Assembly: GCA_009991955.1 (NCBI GenBank)
Contig: JAACWS010000015.1
Coordinates: forward strand, 1-64,000
Source: Spirochaetales bacterium
GTDB taxonomy: Bacteria > Spirochaetota > Spirochaetia > DSM-27196 > Salinispiraceae
Direction of reading: 5' to 3'
Length of the DNA stretch: 64,000 nt
The position numbers were made by a program, and so were the translations under genes. Of this stretch, positions 44,687 to 52,857 are shown piece after piece (within the stretch, counting starts at the first letter, position 1; each line of letters begins with the position of its first letter). A model generated the notes under the pieces. The model worked only from the letters and a program-made list of their open reading frames with translations, was not told the origin of the DNA and made no database searches.

Positions 44687-45967
44687 ATGAGCTATCGATT
44701 CGAGACCCTGGCCCTCCACGAAGGCTATACTCCAACCAATGAAAATCCGAGCCGGGCTATCCCGGTTAGTCGCACTACGGCCTATAATTTTCGCGATGCC
44801 GAGCACGCATCGAACCTCTTTCACCTGAAAGAGCTCGGATACATCTATACCCGTTTAATGAATCCTACCCAAGACATTCTCGAAAAAAGAATCGCTGCCC
44901 TCGAAGGGGGCGCTGGGGCCCTGGCAGTTGCCAGTGGAACCAGTGCGATTTTCTACGCAATTATCAATATTGCTATAGCGGGGGATGAAATTGTAAGCTC
45001 CAGAAACCTCTACGGAGGTACTTACACAATGTTCAACAACATCCTTCCCCAATACGGTATCGTTACGCGTTTTGTGGATCCATTGAATCTCGATGAGGTA
45101 AAGGCCGCAATAAACCCAAAGACTCGGGCCGTATTCTTTGAAACTATAGATAACCCAACCCTCAAGGTTCCTGACTTTGAGGCTTTAGCGAAGGTTGCTC
45201 ACGACGGTGGGGTGCCGGTTATTGTCGATAGTACCTTTACCACTCCCTTCCTCTTCAAGCCCCTGGAACACGGAGCCGACATCGTAATTCACTCCCTTAC
45301 AAAGTGGATAGGTGGTCATGGAACGGGTCTCGGGGGAATCGTTATCGATGGTGGTCGCTTTGACTGGACCCAACCTCGATTTGCGACCATGAATCAACCG
45401 GACCCAAGCTACCATGGGTTACGCTACGCCCACGATCTTGGACCAATGAATCCGATCGCTTACATTATGAGAATGCGCTTGGTTCCCCTAAGAAATTTAG
45501 GTGCAGCTATTGCACCAGACAACGCTTGGCTTTTTTTACAGGGATTAGAAACCTTATCCCTGCGGATGGAACGGCATAGCGAAAATGGTCAGAAGGTAGC
45601 CAATTATCTGGCAAAACATCCGAAGGTAAGCTGGGTAAGTTACCCGGGGCTCAAAAGTCATTCGACCTACGACAACGCTAAAAAATATTTCACCCGGGGA
45701 ATGGGCGGCATGGTGGTCTTTGGAATTAAGGGTGGAAAAGAGGCGGGTGAGAAGTTCATTAATGGTTTGAGCCTCTTTAGTATTCTTGCTAACGTTGGCG
45801 ACGCCAAGAGTTTAGCAATCCACCCAGCCAGTACTACCCACAGTCAGTTATCCGAAGAATCCCAAGAAACTTCGGGAATTGGGCCAGACTTGGTTCGCTT
45901 GTCGGTAGGCTTGGAGCATATTGACGATATACTCGAAGACCTTGACCAGGCTCTTGCCAAGGCTTAG
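44687..45967 (+). CDS. metY: O-acetylhomoserine sulfhydrylase
   Basis: A 426-residue PLP enzyme of the Cys/Met metabolism family, forming homocysteine from O-acetylhomoserine and sulfide. Features: HEGYTPTNENPSRAIPVSRTT at the N-terminus (typical of MetY), YTRLMNPTQDILEKRIAALEGG, VIVDSTFTTPFLFKPLEHGAD, the PLP Lys in HSLTKWIGGHGTGLGG and the C-terminal ATTHSQLS-like block reading STTHSQLSEE. AAAAGGAG precedes the ATG. It follows cysK by 31 bases, and a small methyltransferase follows it by eight. Confidence 0.93.
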   Translation: MSYRFETLALHEGYTPTNENPSRAIPVSRTTAYNFRDAEHASNLFHLKELGYIYTRLMNPTQDILEKRIAALEGGAGALAVASGTSAIFYAIINIAIAGDEIVSSRNLYGGTYTMFNNILPQYGIVTRFVDPLNLDEVKAAINPKTRAVFFETIDNPTLKVPDFEALAKVAHDGGVPVIVDSTFTTPFLFKPLEHGADIVIHSLTKWIGGHGTGLGGIVIDGGRFDWTQPRFATMNQPDPSYHGLRYAHDLGPMNPIAYIMRMRLVPLRNLGAAIAPDNAWLFLQGLETLSLRMERHSENGQKVANYLAKHPKVSWVSYPGLKSHSTYDNAKKYFTRGMGGMVVFGIKGGKEAGEKFINGLSLFSILANVGDAKSLAIHPASTTHSQLSEESQETSGIGPDLVRLSVGLEHIDDILEDLDQALAKA

Positions 45968-45975
45968 CATTACCC

Positions 45976-46668
45976 ATGGTACGTGAATTAGAAGGACCCC
46001 GGCTCATTTATGGGCCCGGGGTTGATAAACCCCTTCAAGCCAAGCGATATCTGAGCTATCGGGCTCTTCAACAGGCAGAAGAACTTTCGGCCACGAAGGT
46101 TCTTCAGGTGGGCTCGGGTCTTGGCGACGTCTTATTCTATTTGGCCGAAAGCCTTGAGAGTAAGGTCGTTGGGCTCTCAACCCAAAATCCTTGGGTTGGT
46201 CAGGCTACCTCTGTGGCTCTTCAAAAGAACAAACAGCATCAGATTCGTTTTTTTGCCGCCGACCCTCGCGATTTCAGATCGTACCGCCCTTTTCCTGGGC
46301 AAGATATGGTCCTTTTCTACGATATGCTTTCGGTGGCCGGATTAGAAGTCCTCGAAGCTCTCGGTGGAATTTTACGACCCGGCGGTCGACTCCTGGTGTC
46401 CGGACTCTTTCGCACAAGAGACGAAGACTCCATTTTGATGTATCCAGGGATTGACGAGTTTCTTACCCTGAGCGATGAAAAAGGCTTCGAATTACTAACC
46501 AACGACGAGGTTTCCTCGGGTTTGAGAACAACCTTTGCCGACACCCTTCGGGCGATGTACCTGGCAAAGACCGACCCCGGTTCTCCAAAGCTGCAACAAA
46601 TACTCGAAGCTAGAAAAGTCAAAGAAAGAAGTCTCGAGTACCGAATACTTGTCTTTGTTCGTCGGTAG
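45976..46668 (+). CDS. SAM-dependent methyltransferase-like protein
   Basis: A 230-residue class I methyltransferase fold: VLQVGSGLGDVLFYLAESL binds SAM, followed by KVVGLS, an acidic DMVLFYDML strand and ILRPGGRLLVSGLF. The family is not identifiable more closely; the middle resembles cyclopropane-fatty-acid and Erg6-type enzymes. It is coupled to metY (eight-base gap, no clear ribosome-binding site). Its last 50 bases overlap the convergent bpt gene. Confidence 0.65.
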   Translation: MVRELEGPRLIYGPGVDKPLQAKRYLSYRALQQAEELSATKVLQVGSGLGDVLFYLAESLESKVVGLSTQNPWVGQATSVALQKNKQHQIRFFAADPRDFRSYRPFPGQDMVLFYDMLSVAGLEVLEALGGILRPGGRLLVSGLFRTRDEDSILMYPGIDEFLTLSDEKGFELLTNDEVSSGLRTTFADTLRAMYLAKTDPGSPKLQQILEARKVKERSLEYRILVFVRR

Positions 46669-47419
46669 ATTGATCGAAGGATGAACCAATAAGTCCGGGC
46701 AGTGGTACCGGGTCTTCGGGTCGTTCCCGTCGAATCCATCCCCTTGGGCTCAAAACTTCGTGGGGATACAAACTCCCTTTGTATTCCATTTTTGGGCTTC
46801 CGGGTACCCAAAATCCCAGGTGTAGATACCCCTTACCCAGTTTCCTCACCAGTTCTACTTCCCGGTAGAGGCTATAGATTCCCAGGCTCCTTCGAGATTC
46901 GAGGGGATCGAAGACAAAATACACGCTGGAAATGCTGTTGGGAAAGAGATCGACCAGGCCTAAGCCTAAAAGAACACCCCGGGAGTCTCGGTACTCCATA
47001 AATTGGGTGTCGACCCCCGAACGACAAAAAAAGTTCTCAAATCCCTCGGGCTCCAAGGAACTATCGTCATGTCTTTGTTCCTGATATCGAAGATAGAGGT
47101 CTATGAACTCTTGGGTTACACGAGGTTCGGATACGATTACCTGGAGATCTTGGTTTTTCTTCCCTAGGCGACGATGGGATTTGGTGGCCGGTTGCACCGA
47201 GGAGGGAACCCGTAACGGAATACATCGGCTACAGCCTGGACAGTGATTTTGATACACTATATAACCGTTTCTCCGCCATCCGGCCGAAAGAAGGTCTTCG
47301 TAGTGCTCTGTGCTTCCGGATAGGGGAGGCAGGCTCTCCGTTCGAATCCACCACTCTCGATCGGGAAGATAAGGACAGGGACCTGCAGGAAAGGAGGATT
47401 TTCGATCGGCCTTAGGCAT
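46619..47419 (-). CDS. bpt: Aminoacyl-tRNA-protein transferase, Bpt type
   Basis: A 266-residue member of the ATE1/Bpt family, which transfers leucine from Leu-tRNA to proteins with N-terminal Asp or Glu for degradation. Visible are the N-terminal PCPYLPDREW, NHCPGCSRCIPLRVP with its cysteine cluster, the long central helix and LGFWVPGSPKMEYKGSLYPHEVL near the C-terminus. Bpt rather than arginyltransferase is chosen because Bpt is the usual bacterial form. The ATG follows a TTGAGA-17-TAGATT promoter by seven bases. The final 15 or so residues are antisense to the methyltransferase. Confidence 0.82.
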   Translation of the reverse strand: MPKADRKSSFPAGPCPYLPDREWWIRTESLPPLSGSTEHYEDLLSAGWRRNGYIVYQNHCPGCSRCIPLRVPSSVQPATKSHRRLGKKNQDLQVIVSEPRVTQEFIDLYLRYQEQRHDDSSLEPEGFENFFCRSGVDTQFMEYRDSRGVLLGLGLVDLFPNSISSVYFVFDPLESRRSLGIYSLYREVELVRKLGKGYLHLGFWVPGSPKMEYKGSLYPHEVLSPRGWIRRERPEDPVPLPGLIGSSFDQSTDEQRQVFGTRDFFL

Positions 47420-47426
47420 AGAGTGG

Positions 47427-47455
47427 AATCTACTAAAATCTCATGGTAGTCTCAA
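47427..47455 (-). promoter_or_regulatory. Promoter of bpt, apparently leaderless
   Basis: On the minus strand TTGAGA (47450-47455), a 17-base spacer and TAGATT (47427-47432) precede the ATG by seven bases. No ribosome-binding site is present. Confidence 0.5.
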
Positions 47456-47470
47456 GCCCAGGGGGAACAG

Positions 47471-48094
47471 TTGGACAAGGTAAAGATCATTGGCATCGGT
47501 GGTGGATCGGGATCGGGTAAAACAACGATTGTAAGAAAAATTGGTGAAATAGTTCCGAATTTTGCCTGTATCGCCCAAGACAATTATTACCTATCGGCCG
47601 AATACGTAAGCAATACCAATATAACTGCTTTCAATTTTGACCACCCATCGGCCTTCGATACTCCATTGTTGGTTGAACAGCTCAAGTCCCTAAAAAAGGG
47701 AAAGGCGGTAAAAATTCCCCAGTATGATTTTGTTCATCACCGCCGGTTGAATGACACAATTTATATGGCTCCCAAGCCAATTATAATCCTCGAAGGAATC
47801 ATGATCTATTTCGAGAAAGAAGTACGAGACCTTATTGACCTCAAAATCTACGTCGATACCCCCGATGACGTACGGTTTATCCGTCGTCTCCAACGGGATA
47901 TGCACGAACGGGGGAGAACTGTGGAGTCGGTGATAAGCCAATACATCGACGTAGTCCGGCCGGGACACTTTCAGTTTATCGAACCGACGAAAGCTTTTTC
48001 CGATCTTATTGTTCCCGAGGGGGGGAATAACCAGGCTGCCCTGAGTGTCCTAGTGAGTTTCATGAAAAATCTCCTCGACTCAGCCCCCGTATAA
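47471..48094 (+). CDS. udk: Uridine kinase
   Basis: Phosphorylates uridine and cytidine to UMP and CMP. The 207-residue protein has the P-loop GGGSGSGKTT at 9-18, AQDNYYLS, NFDHPSAFDTPLL, PQYDFVHHRR and ILEGIMIYFEKEVRDLIDLKIYVDT, all standard for Udk. Start TTG with GGGGGA four bases upstream; the first ATG in frame lies far inside. It is divergent from bpt with about 50 bp between them and is followed by a small-protein gene. Confidence 0.93.
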   Translation: MDKVKIIGIGGGSGSGKTTIVRKIGEIVPNFACIAQDNYYLSAEYVSNTNITAFNFDHPSAFDTPLLVEQLKSLKKGKAVKIPQYDFVHHRRLNDTIYMAPKPIIILEGIMIYFEKEVRDLIDLKIYVDTPDDVRFIRRLQRDMHERGRTVESVISQYIDVVRPGHFQFIEPTKAFSDLIVPEGGNNQAALSVLVSFMKNLLDSAPV

Positions 48095-48206
48095 GAGAGA
48101 AGTGGTACCCGCTTATTCTGTTCTTGTGGTGGTCAATTGTCTTGCATTTTTTTGTCCGATCTGGTACATCCTTATTTCAGTTTGCAAGAACGAGTGGAGG
48201 ACACGT

Positions 48207-48380
48207 ATGGCTGGTGGAAATATTTCTAAGAACGCACGACGGGAAGGGGCCAAAGAGCTTACAAGCCGATGGGGCGGAAAAATTATTATGAAGTCTGTAT
48301 TTGAAGCGGGAAAAATGCGACATTTTGCGGTCTGCGAAAAGACTGGAAATCAGGCTCGCAAACCTAAAGACCTGATGTAA
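48207..48380 (+). CDS. Conserved-looking 57-residue basic protein
   Basis: A 57-residue product, MAGGNISKNARREGAK at the N-terminus and GKIIMKSVFEAGKMRHFAVC later, rich in Lys and Arg with no membrane segment. GGAGG is six bases before the ATG at 48207, and a terminator follows closely, so it looks like a real single-gene unit. A TTGCAT box about 70 bases upstream may be its -35. I do not recognise a family. The regular basic pattern suggests a nucleic-acid or ribosome-associated role, but this is a guess. Confidence 0.55.
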   Translation: MAGGNISKNARREGAKELTSRWGGKIIMKSVFEAGKMRHFAVCEKTGNQARKPKDLM

Positions 48381-48387
48381 GGCCTAA

Positions 48388-48433
48388 GGGGAAATCGAAT
48401 CACCGGTTGGTTCGAGGTCCCCAGACTTTTTTT
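48388..48433 (+). terminator. Terminator before dcd
   Basis: A two-part stem (GGGGA 48388-48392 with TCCCC 48418-48422, and TCGAA with TTCGA inside) is followed by a seven-T run. It ends two bases before the dcd ATG, so dcd would need read-through or its own leaderless start. Confidence 0.65.
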
Positions 48434-48435
48434 CT

Positions 48436-49041
48436 ATGATACTTTCGGGTCTAGAAATTCAAAATCGCCTTGGCGATCAAATTCTCATCGATCCCTATAA
48501 TTCAAAGCAGTTAAATCCTAATTCCTATAATCTCAAGCTTCATAACGAGCTTTTAGTGTACGATAACCGGGTCTTGGATATGCGAGTTCCCAATTCGGCT
48601 CATCCCATTACTATTCCCGACGAGGGCCTGGAGTTGGAAGCAAACCGCCTTTATTTAGGTAGGACCGTCGAATACACCGAAACTCAGGGACTTGTACCAA
48701 TGCTCGAAGGTCGATCGTCGATCGGCCGGCTCGGACTGTTTGTCCACATTACCGCAGGCTTCGGGGATGTGGGTTTTAAAGGCTATTGGACCCTAGAAAT
48801 TTTCTGCGTCCAACCTATCCGGGTCTATCCGGGGGTCGAAATCTGCCAGATTTTTTATCACTCAATTGAAGGGGCCTACGAAGAGTATCGTTCGGGGAAA
48901 TACCAAAACAACCAGGGTATTCAAACTTCACTTCTTTACAAGGATTTTTCTTCCCAGGTTTTAGGAGTATCTGGAACCCAGACTCCGTCTCGATCTACAA
49001 GCCCATATTCGTGGACAAGCAGGTATTTCATTCCCTGGTAA
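48436..49041 (+). CDS. dcd: dCTP deaminase with antisense-derived tail
   Basis: Deaminates dCTP to dUTP for thymidylate synthesis. MILSGLEIQNRL, LNPNSYNLKLHNELLVY, LEGRSSIGRLGLFVHITAGFGDVGFKGYWTLEI and GIQTSLLYKDF are all standard. Family members normally end at or near LYKDF, which is residue 171 here. This frame continues for about 30 more residues, rich in Ser, Thr and Tyr, that are read opposite the 3' end of the sugar-nucleotide pyrophosphorylase gene (106-base overlap). No ribosome-binding site stands before the ATG, and a terminator T-run ends two bases upstream. The tail is probably an accidental extension after loss of the native stop. Confidence 0.88.
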   Translation: MILSGLEIQNRLGDQILIDPYNSKQLNPNSYNLKLHNELLVYDNRVLDMRVPNSAHPITIPDEGLELEANRLYLGRTVEYTETQGLVPMLEGRSSIGRLGLFVHITAGFGDVGFKGYWTLEIFCVQPIRVYPGVEICQIFYHSIEGAYEEYRSGKYQNNQGIQTSLLYKDFSSQVLGVSGTQTPSRSTSPYSWTSRYFIPW

Positions 49042-50474
49042 AGCTTTTCCGCTACCAGATTTGTTCCATCGTCTACCAGTCCACTGGTCATAAAGGTGTC
49101 AACCAGCATTTTTGCTGCCAGAAATCGCTTATATTTATCGACCCCAAGAATCACTGGGTTTTTGAGAAGGCCGATTACTTCCCAGGTGACCTGTTCGGCC
49201 TGGCTATAAGAACCCGCATCCTTTACCTGGTTGCTGAATCGAACAGGCAATGAGTCGTTTATCCAAGAAAGTTCCTTCACCAGAGTATCCAGACGAAACA
49301 GCCCAGTCGCACAATTAAACAGTACCGGTTGACCCTGGAGTACCGCCTGTTCGACTACTTCTTCCTTGACTGAAGGACCAATATCCGCGCAAGTTAGTCC
49401 CCCTTCGAGGGTACGAATGAGGACGCCCCCTTTGAGGTCGACTGCAGTCTTGAAACTAAAGTCAAAAGCTCCCTCGCCTCCATGAAGGGCCAGGTACCCG
49501 AGGGATCCAGGATCGGGTAAGGAGCCCAAGTTGTCTACATTTCCCAGATATACGAACCGCTTGCCTCGGTTCAACAGCGCATTATATATGCCCGATAAGA
49601 CTGAAAAGTTCTGCCCATGGCCCCCAGGCAGTCCTAGAGGGGTTTGTTCTTTTCCCCAAGCTCCTAGGAAAAGTTTTTTGGGGTTGCCGACGTGTTCGTG
49701 AGTAAAGGCTGCCAGTAGGGGCTGTACCGCGGTAAGCCACGGGGTCAAGGTAACTCTGGCCTTGTTGGCTAATCGCGAAAGATCATTGCGGAATTGAAGT
49801 TCTTCTATTCCACGACTTAGTTGTAAGTTGGTTCCGTCGGAGGTCATTTGGAAAAAGGGAAAGAGCGGATCTGTCTCAGGCTCAGGTAATCCCCTCGATT
49901 TAAGGAAATTTTGATACCCAAGAGCCATGAGCAAGGCTTGACGGATACGTAAGTATAAAAAGGAATACCCCGCCGAACCGTCAAGATTGTAATAAGCAGG
50001 GGCGAGACCCTTGGGGAGTCCGCGAAGTTCTTCCCCACGGGATCCGAAAATTTCTTTTAAGGAATGAAACACCTCGGGGTTGGCAGACTCATTTTTCTTC
50101 CGGTCGCAGTAGCTGGTTGCAAGCCCCCCATTGAGTATTCCAATACTCACCCACGGAAGGAGGAGCATACCCAGTTCGGCGTACTCTGCTGGTCCAAAAT
50201 CAATAGGAGATTGTTTGGTCTTCAGCCACCGGGCAACACTTTCGTGGGAAATCCCCATACCATCGAGGGCCGAAAGGACCTGGAGTTGGGTTAAGGTTCG
50301 GCGAGGAAGGGCTGCCCGGTCGACTACCCGGTTTCCGTCAAAGCCAGGAAGAATAGGATCCGGGGTAGGAAGGGCGGGCAAATTCCCCAAATTATACCGA
50401 TCAAGGATCCGAAAACTCGTTTCCCCATCGATGCCGTGGTTTTTGAGTAAGCCTATTAAGGCAGTACGGTTCAT
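48936..50474 (-). CDS. UDP-sugar pyrophosphorylase-like protein (UDPGP type 1)
   Basis: A 512-residue nucleotidyltransferase of the eukaryote-type UTP-glucose-1-phosphate uridylyltransferase group. The best evidence is the block LGLPGGHGQNFSVLSGIYNA, then a FVYLGNVDNLGSLPDP segment, then GEGAFDFSFKTAVDLKGG, matching the sugar-binding half of the family. The N-terminal 200 residues are divergent, and no clear LxGGxGT motif is visible, so activity needs checking. The start at 50474 has GAGGAC upstream and lies 10 bases after the glucokinase stop. With glucokinase it suggests glucose to glucose-6-phosphate and UDP-sugar supply. Confidence 0.7.
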   Translation of the reverse strand: MNRTALIGLLKNHGIDGETSFRILDRYNLGNLPALPTPDPILPGFDGNRVVDRAALPRRTLTQLQVLSALDGMGISHESVARWLKTKQSPIDFGPAEYAELGMLLLPWVSIGILNGGLATSYCDRKKNESANPEVFHSLKEIFGSRGEELRGLPKGLAPAYYNLDGSAGYSFLYLRIRQALLMALGYQNFLKSRGLPEPETDPLFPFFQMTSDGTNLQLSRGIEELQFRNDLSRLANKARVTLTPWLTAVQPLLAAFTHEHVGNPKKLFLGAWGKEQTPLGLPGGHGQNFSVLSGIYNALLNRGKRFVYLGNVDNLGSLPDPGSLGYLALHGGEGAFDFSFKTAVDLKGGVLIRTLEGGLTCADIGPSVKEEVVEQAVLQGQPVLFNCATGLFRLDTLVKELSWINDSLPVRFSNQVKDAGSYSQAEQVTWEVIGLLKNPVILGVDKYKRFLAAKMLVDTFMTSGLVDDGTNLVAEKLYQGMKYLLVHEYGLVDRDGVWVPDTPKTWEEKSL

Positions 50475-50484
50475 TGAAGTGTCC

Positions 50485-51558
50485 TCACCCATTGAGAGCG
50501 AAAAACCCGAGAGCCGCGCCAGGAATCGAAATTCCATAATCGTCGACGATAAATACCGGAATACTCTTGAGAGCCCCATCCATCGACTTTTTGTAGTTCT
50601 CTAAAAAAGCGGTCATAAAACGACTGTTTTCCAAGAACCATTCTTTATTTTTTGCCGCAATTCCTCCAGCCAAGTAGAGGCCAGCCCGAGGCAGGAAGGT
50701 GAGGGCTATTGAGGACGAGAACCGAGCGTACATTTCGACAAAAAGGCTCAATACTTCCTTACTGAGCTCATCGTTTCTTGCCAGGCCACTTATTTTGGGT
50801 GCTCGTTCTTCTCGAGGAAGGGCGAGAATTTCTTTATGGACGGGATTTAGTGCAGCTGTTTCCGAGCATAGGAATTCATGGATATTTACAATTCCTTGTC
50901 CAGAAACAAATTGTTCTGCTCCGGGGTTCTTTCCGATTCTCTTGTGCAAAAATTTCTGTAGTCTACGGGTCTTCTCGTCGTAAGCTCCGAAGTCCGAGTG
51001 TCCGGCCTCGCTGGGTAAGGCCATGTAGTGGCCTCGGTCCTGGATGAGGTATCCAATGCCTAGGCCCGTTCCCGCTCCAACCACCGCCTGTACCGAAGAA
51101 TTGGGGCGAAACTCGGTGGCCTGGGGAACGCTTCCGTCGGAATGGGGGAGGGGAATGAGTTGGCTCGACTTCTTTTGGGTTAAAAGGGGGATGCCATAAC
51201 AAATAGCAGAAAAGTCGTTAATGACAAGGGTCGGGAGTCCCCTAGTCCGACTAATTTCATTGCCATCAATATCCCAGGGAATGTTACTCGTTTGACAACG
51301 GTTATTCGAAACCGGTCCGGCGCCACTCAGGCACATCCCCCGAAGCTCGAGGGTTCCAAGTTTCTTCGTCCACTCGTCCAGGGATTGTTCGATACCCTCT
51401 TCGATAGACCCAAGTTTTTGACTAGAAAAGACCGCCTTCTCGAGGACCGAAAACTCTGTTGGTCCCCGTCGTTCGACCAAGGCAATGGTTGTATTGGTGC
51501 CACCGATATCACCCGCAATAACCAGGGGGCTAGACTCGGTATAAAGGATAGTACTCAT
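50485..51558 (-). CDS. glk: Glucokinase
   Basis: A 357-residue ROK-unrelated glucokinase of the Glk family (PF02685 type): VIAGDIGGTNTTIALVE binds phosphate, then CLSGAGPVSNNRCQTSNIPW, VINDFSAICYGIP, VVGAGTGLGIGYL, LPSEAGHSDFGAYD and YLAGGIAAKN. It phosphorylates glucose with ATP in the cytoplasm. The frame extends upstream, but TATACT ends seven bases before the ATG at 51558, which gives the standard N-terminus and suggests a leaderless start. The pyrophosphorylase gene follows by 10 bases. Confidence 0.9.
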   Translation of the reverse strand: MSTILYTESSPLVIAGDIGGTNTTIALVERRGPTEFSVLEKAVFSSQKLGSIEEGIEQSLDEWTKKLGTLELRGMCLSGAGPVSNNRCQTSNIPWDIDGNEISRTRGLPTLVINDFSAICYGIPLLTQKKSSQLIPLPHSDGSVPQATEFRPNSSVQAVVGAGTGLGIGYLIQDRGHYMALPSEAGHSDFGAYDEKTRRLQKFLHKRIGKNPGAEQFVSGQGIVNIHEFLCSETAALNPVHKEILALPREERAPKISGLARNDELSKEVLSLFVEMYARFSSSIALTFLPRAGLYLAGGIAAKNKEWFLENSRFMTAFLENYKKSMDGALKSIPVFIVDDYGISIPGAALGFFALNG

Positions 51559-51650
51559 AGCTGATAGTATAGGGGAGACTAGGCAAAAAGAAAATAAGCT
51601 TGCCATGGGTATCAAATTGGATTAGGCTATTCCTGGATCCAGGAGGAATC

Positions 51651-52580
51651 ATGGAACAACCGGAGGGTCGATTCAGGCTCATTACCCGTAGCGATTTTGA
51701 TGGTTTGGTATGTGCGGTATTGCTAAAACAAAAAAATTTGGTTGAAGAAATCAAGTTTGTCCATCCCAAAGATATGCAAGACGGATTAATTGCAGTTACT
51801 GACCGAGATATTACCACGAACCTTCCCTATGTGGATGGGGTCTACTTGGCCTTTGACCATCACGTTTCTGAAACCGTCCGGGTGGGTAAAAAAGAAAACC
51901 ATATTATTACCCCCGACGCTCCGTCTGCTGCTCGGGTTGTCTACGACTACTATGGGGGTAAAGAATCCTTTCCGTTAGTTTCCGACGACCTTATGGAAGC
52001 GGTCGACAAGGGCGATAGTGCCCGATTTACCCTCGAAGAAGTATTAAATCCCCAAGGATGGGTTCTGCTTAACTTTATTATGGACGCCCGTACTGGTCTA
52101 GGTCGATTTAAGAACTTTCGTATAAGCAATTTTCAACTCATGATGGACCTCATTGAGTATTGCAAAGACCACACAATCGATCAAATTCTGCAACTTGACG
52201 ACGTCAAAGAGCGAGTCGAGTTGTATTTCGAACATCAAGATCTGTTTCGAGAACAAATCCTTCGGTCCTCTGCCCTCCACGGAAATGTACTGGTAGTAAA
52301 CCTCAAGGATGCGGAAGTGATTTATTCGGGCAATCGATTTGTTAAGTATGCCCTCTTTCCCGATGCGGACGTAGATATTCAGGTAATGTGGGGTTTTCAA
52401 CGGCAAAATACTGTAATGTCAGTGGGACGATCAATTTTCAAACGAACATCTCAGGTCAACATAGGCGAGCTACTTCTTCACTATGGTGGGGGTGGGCATG
52501 CAGCGGCGGGAACCTGTCAGGTAGATTCGCAAATCGAAGATGAAGTACTCAAGGAGCTCATTAAGGCCCTGCACACTTAA
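51651..52580 (+). CDS. DHH-family phosphoesterase
   Basis: A 309-residue protein with the DHH fold: RSDFDGLVCAVLL (metal-binding Asp15 and Asp17), VYLAFDHHVSE (the DHH motif) and GGGGHAAAGTCQVD at the C-terminus (DHHA1 substrate loop). The family includes NrnA-type nano-RNases, cyclic-dinucleotide phosphodiesterases and exopolyphosphatases; the exact substrate is not clear. AGGAGG four bases before the ATG at 51651 fixes the start. A c-di-AMP synthase is encoded 4 kb away, so a role on its breakdown products is possible. A hairpin spans the stop codon. Confidence 0.78.
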   Translation: MEQPEGRFRLITRSDFDGLVCAVLLKQKNLVEEIKFVHPKDMQDGLIAVTDRDITTNLPYVDGVYLAFDHHVSETVRVGKKENHIITPDAPSAARVVYDYYGGKESFPLVSDDLMEAVDKGDSARFTLEEVLNPQGWVLLNFIMDARTGLGRFKNFRISNFQLMMDLIEYCKDHTIDQILQLDDVKERVELYFEHQDLFREQILRSSALHGNVLVVNLKDAEVIYSGNRFVKYALFPDADVDIQVMWGFQRQNTVMSVGRSIFKRTSQVNIGELLLHYGGGGHAAAGTCQVDSQIEDEVLKELIKALHT

Positions 52581-52590
52581 TTTGTGCAGG
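52568..52590 (+). terminator. Hairpin spanning the DHH-protein stop codon
   Basis: CCTGCACA (52568-52575) and TGTGCAGG (52583-52590) form a perfect 8-bp stem with the TAA in the loop. There is no T run, so it may act as a 3' stabiliser or weak terminator before rpoZ. Confidence 0.45.
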
Positions 52591-52599
52591 ATCGAACCC

Positions 52600-52635
52600 T
52601 TGCTATCTTCTCGTATTTCTACTATTCTTTCTTTT
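52600..52635 (+). promoter_or_regulatory. Promoter of rpoZ, apparently leaderless
   Basis: TTGCTA (52600-52605), a 17-base spacer, TATTCT (52623-52628) and seven bases to the ATG at 52636. No ribosome-binding site is visible. Confidence 0.5.
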
Positions 52636-52830
52636 ATGATTATACCTATAGATCTTCTGGTCGCCAGTGCCGAGAATGTGTACGAACTGACCGTAGCAGC
52701 GGCCCGCAGAGCGTATCAGATAACTATTACTGGAGACGATGAACTGGAAGAAAATTCTGGGAAAATTGTCTCTATCGCCATTAAACAAATTCTTACCCAG
52801 AAAGTTCAATACCGGATCGAAGAATACTAG
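52636..52830 (+). CDS. rpoZ: RNA polymerase omega subunit
   Basis: A 64-residue protein with the omega core: PIDLLVASAENVYELTVAAARRAYQITI, then an acidic stretch and GKIVSIAIKQILTQKV. The AARRAYQ helix corresponds to the conserved ASKRARQL region that clamps the beta-prime C-terminus. Omega helps polymerase assembly. The short length and divergent sequence explain why such proteins are easily missed. It lies 27 bases before miaA and is likely co-transcribed with it. The upstream part of the same frame overlaps the DHH gene and is not coding. Confidence 0.75.
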   Translation: MIIPIDLLVASAENVYELTVAAARRAYQITITGDDELEENSGKIVSIAIKQILTQKVQYRIEEY

Positions 52831-52857
52831 AGGTACCTCGCTTCAAGGGGTGCTTTT

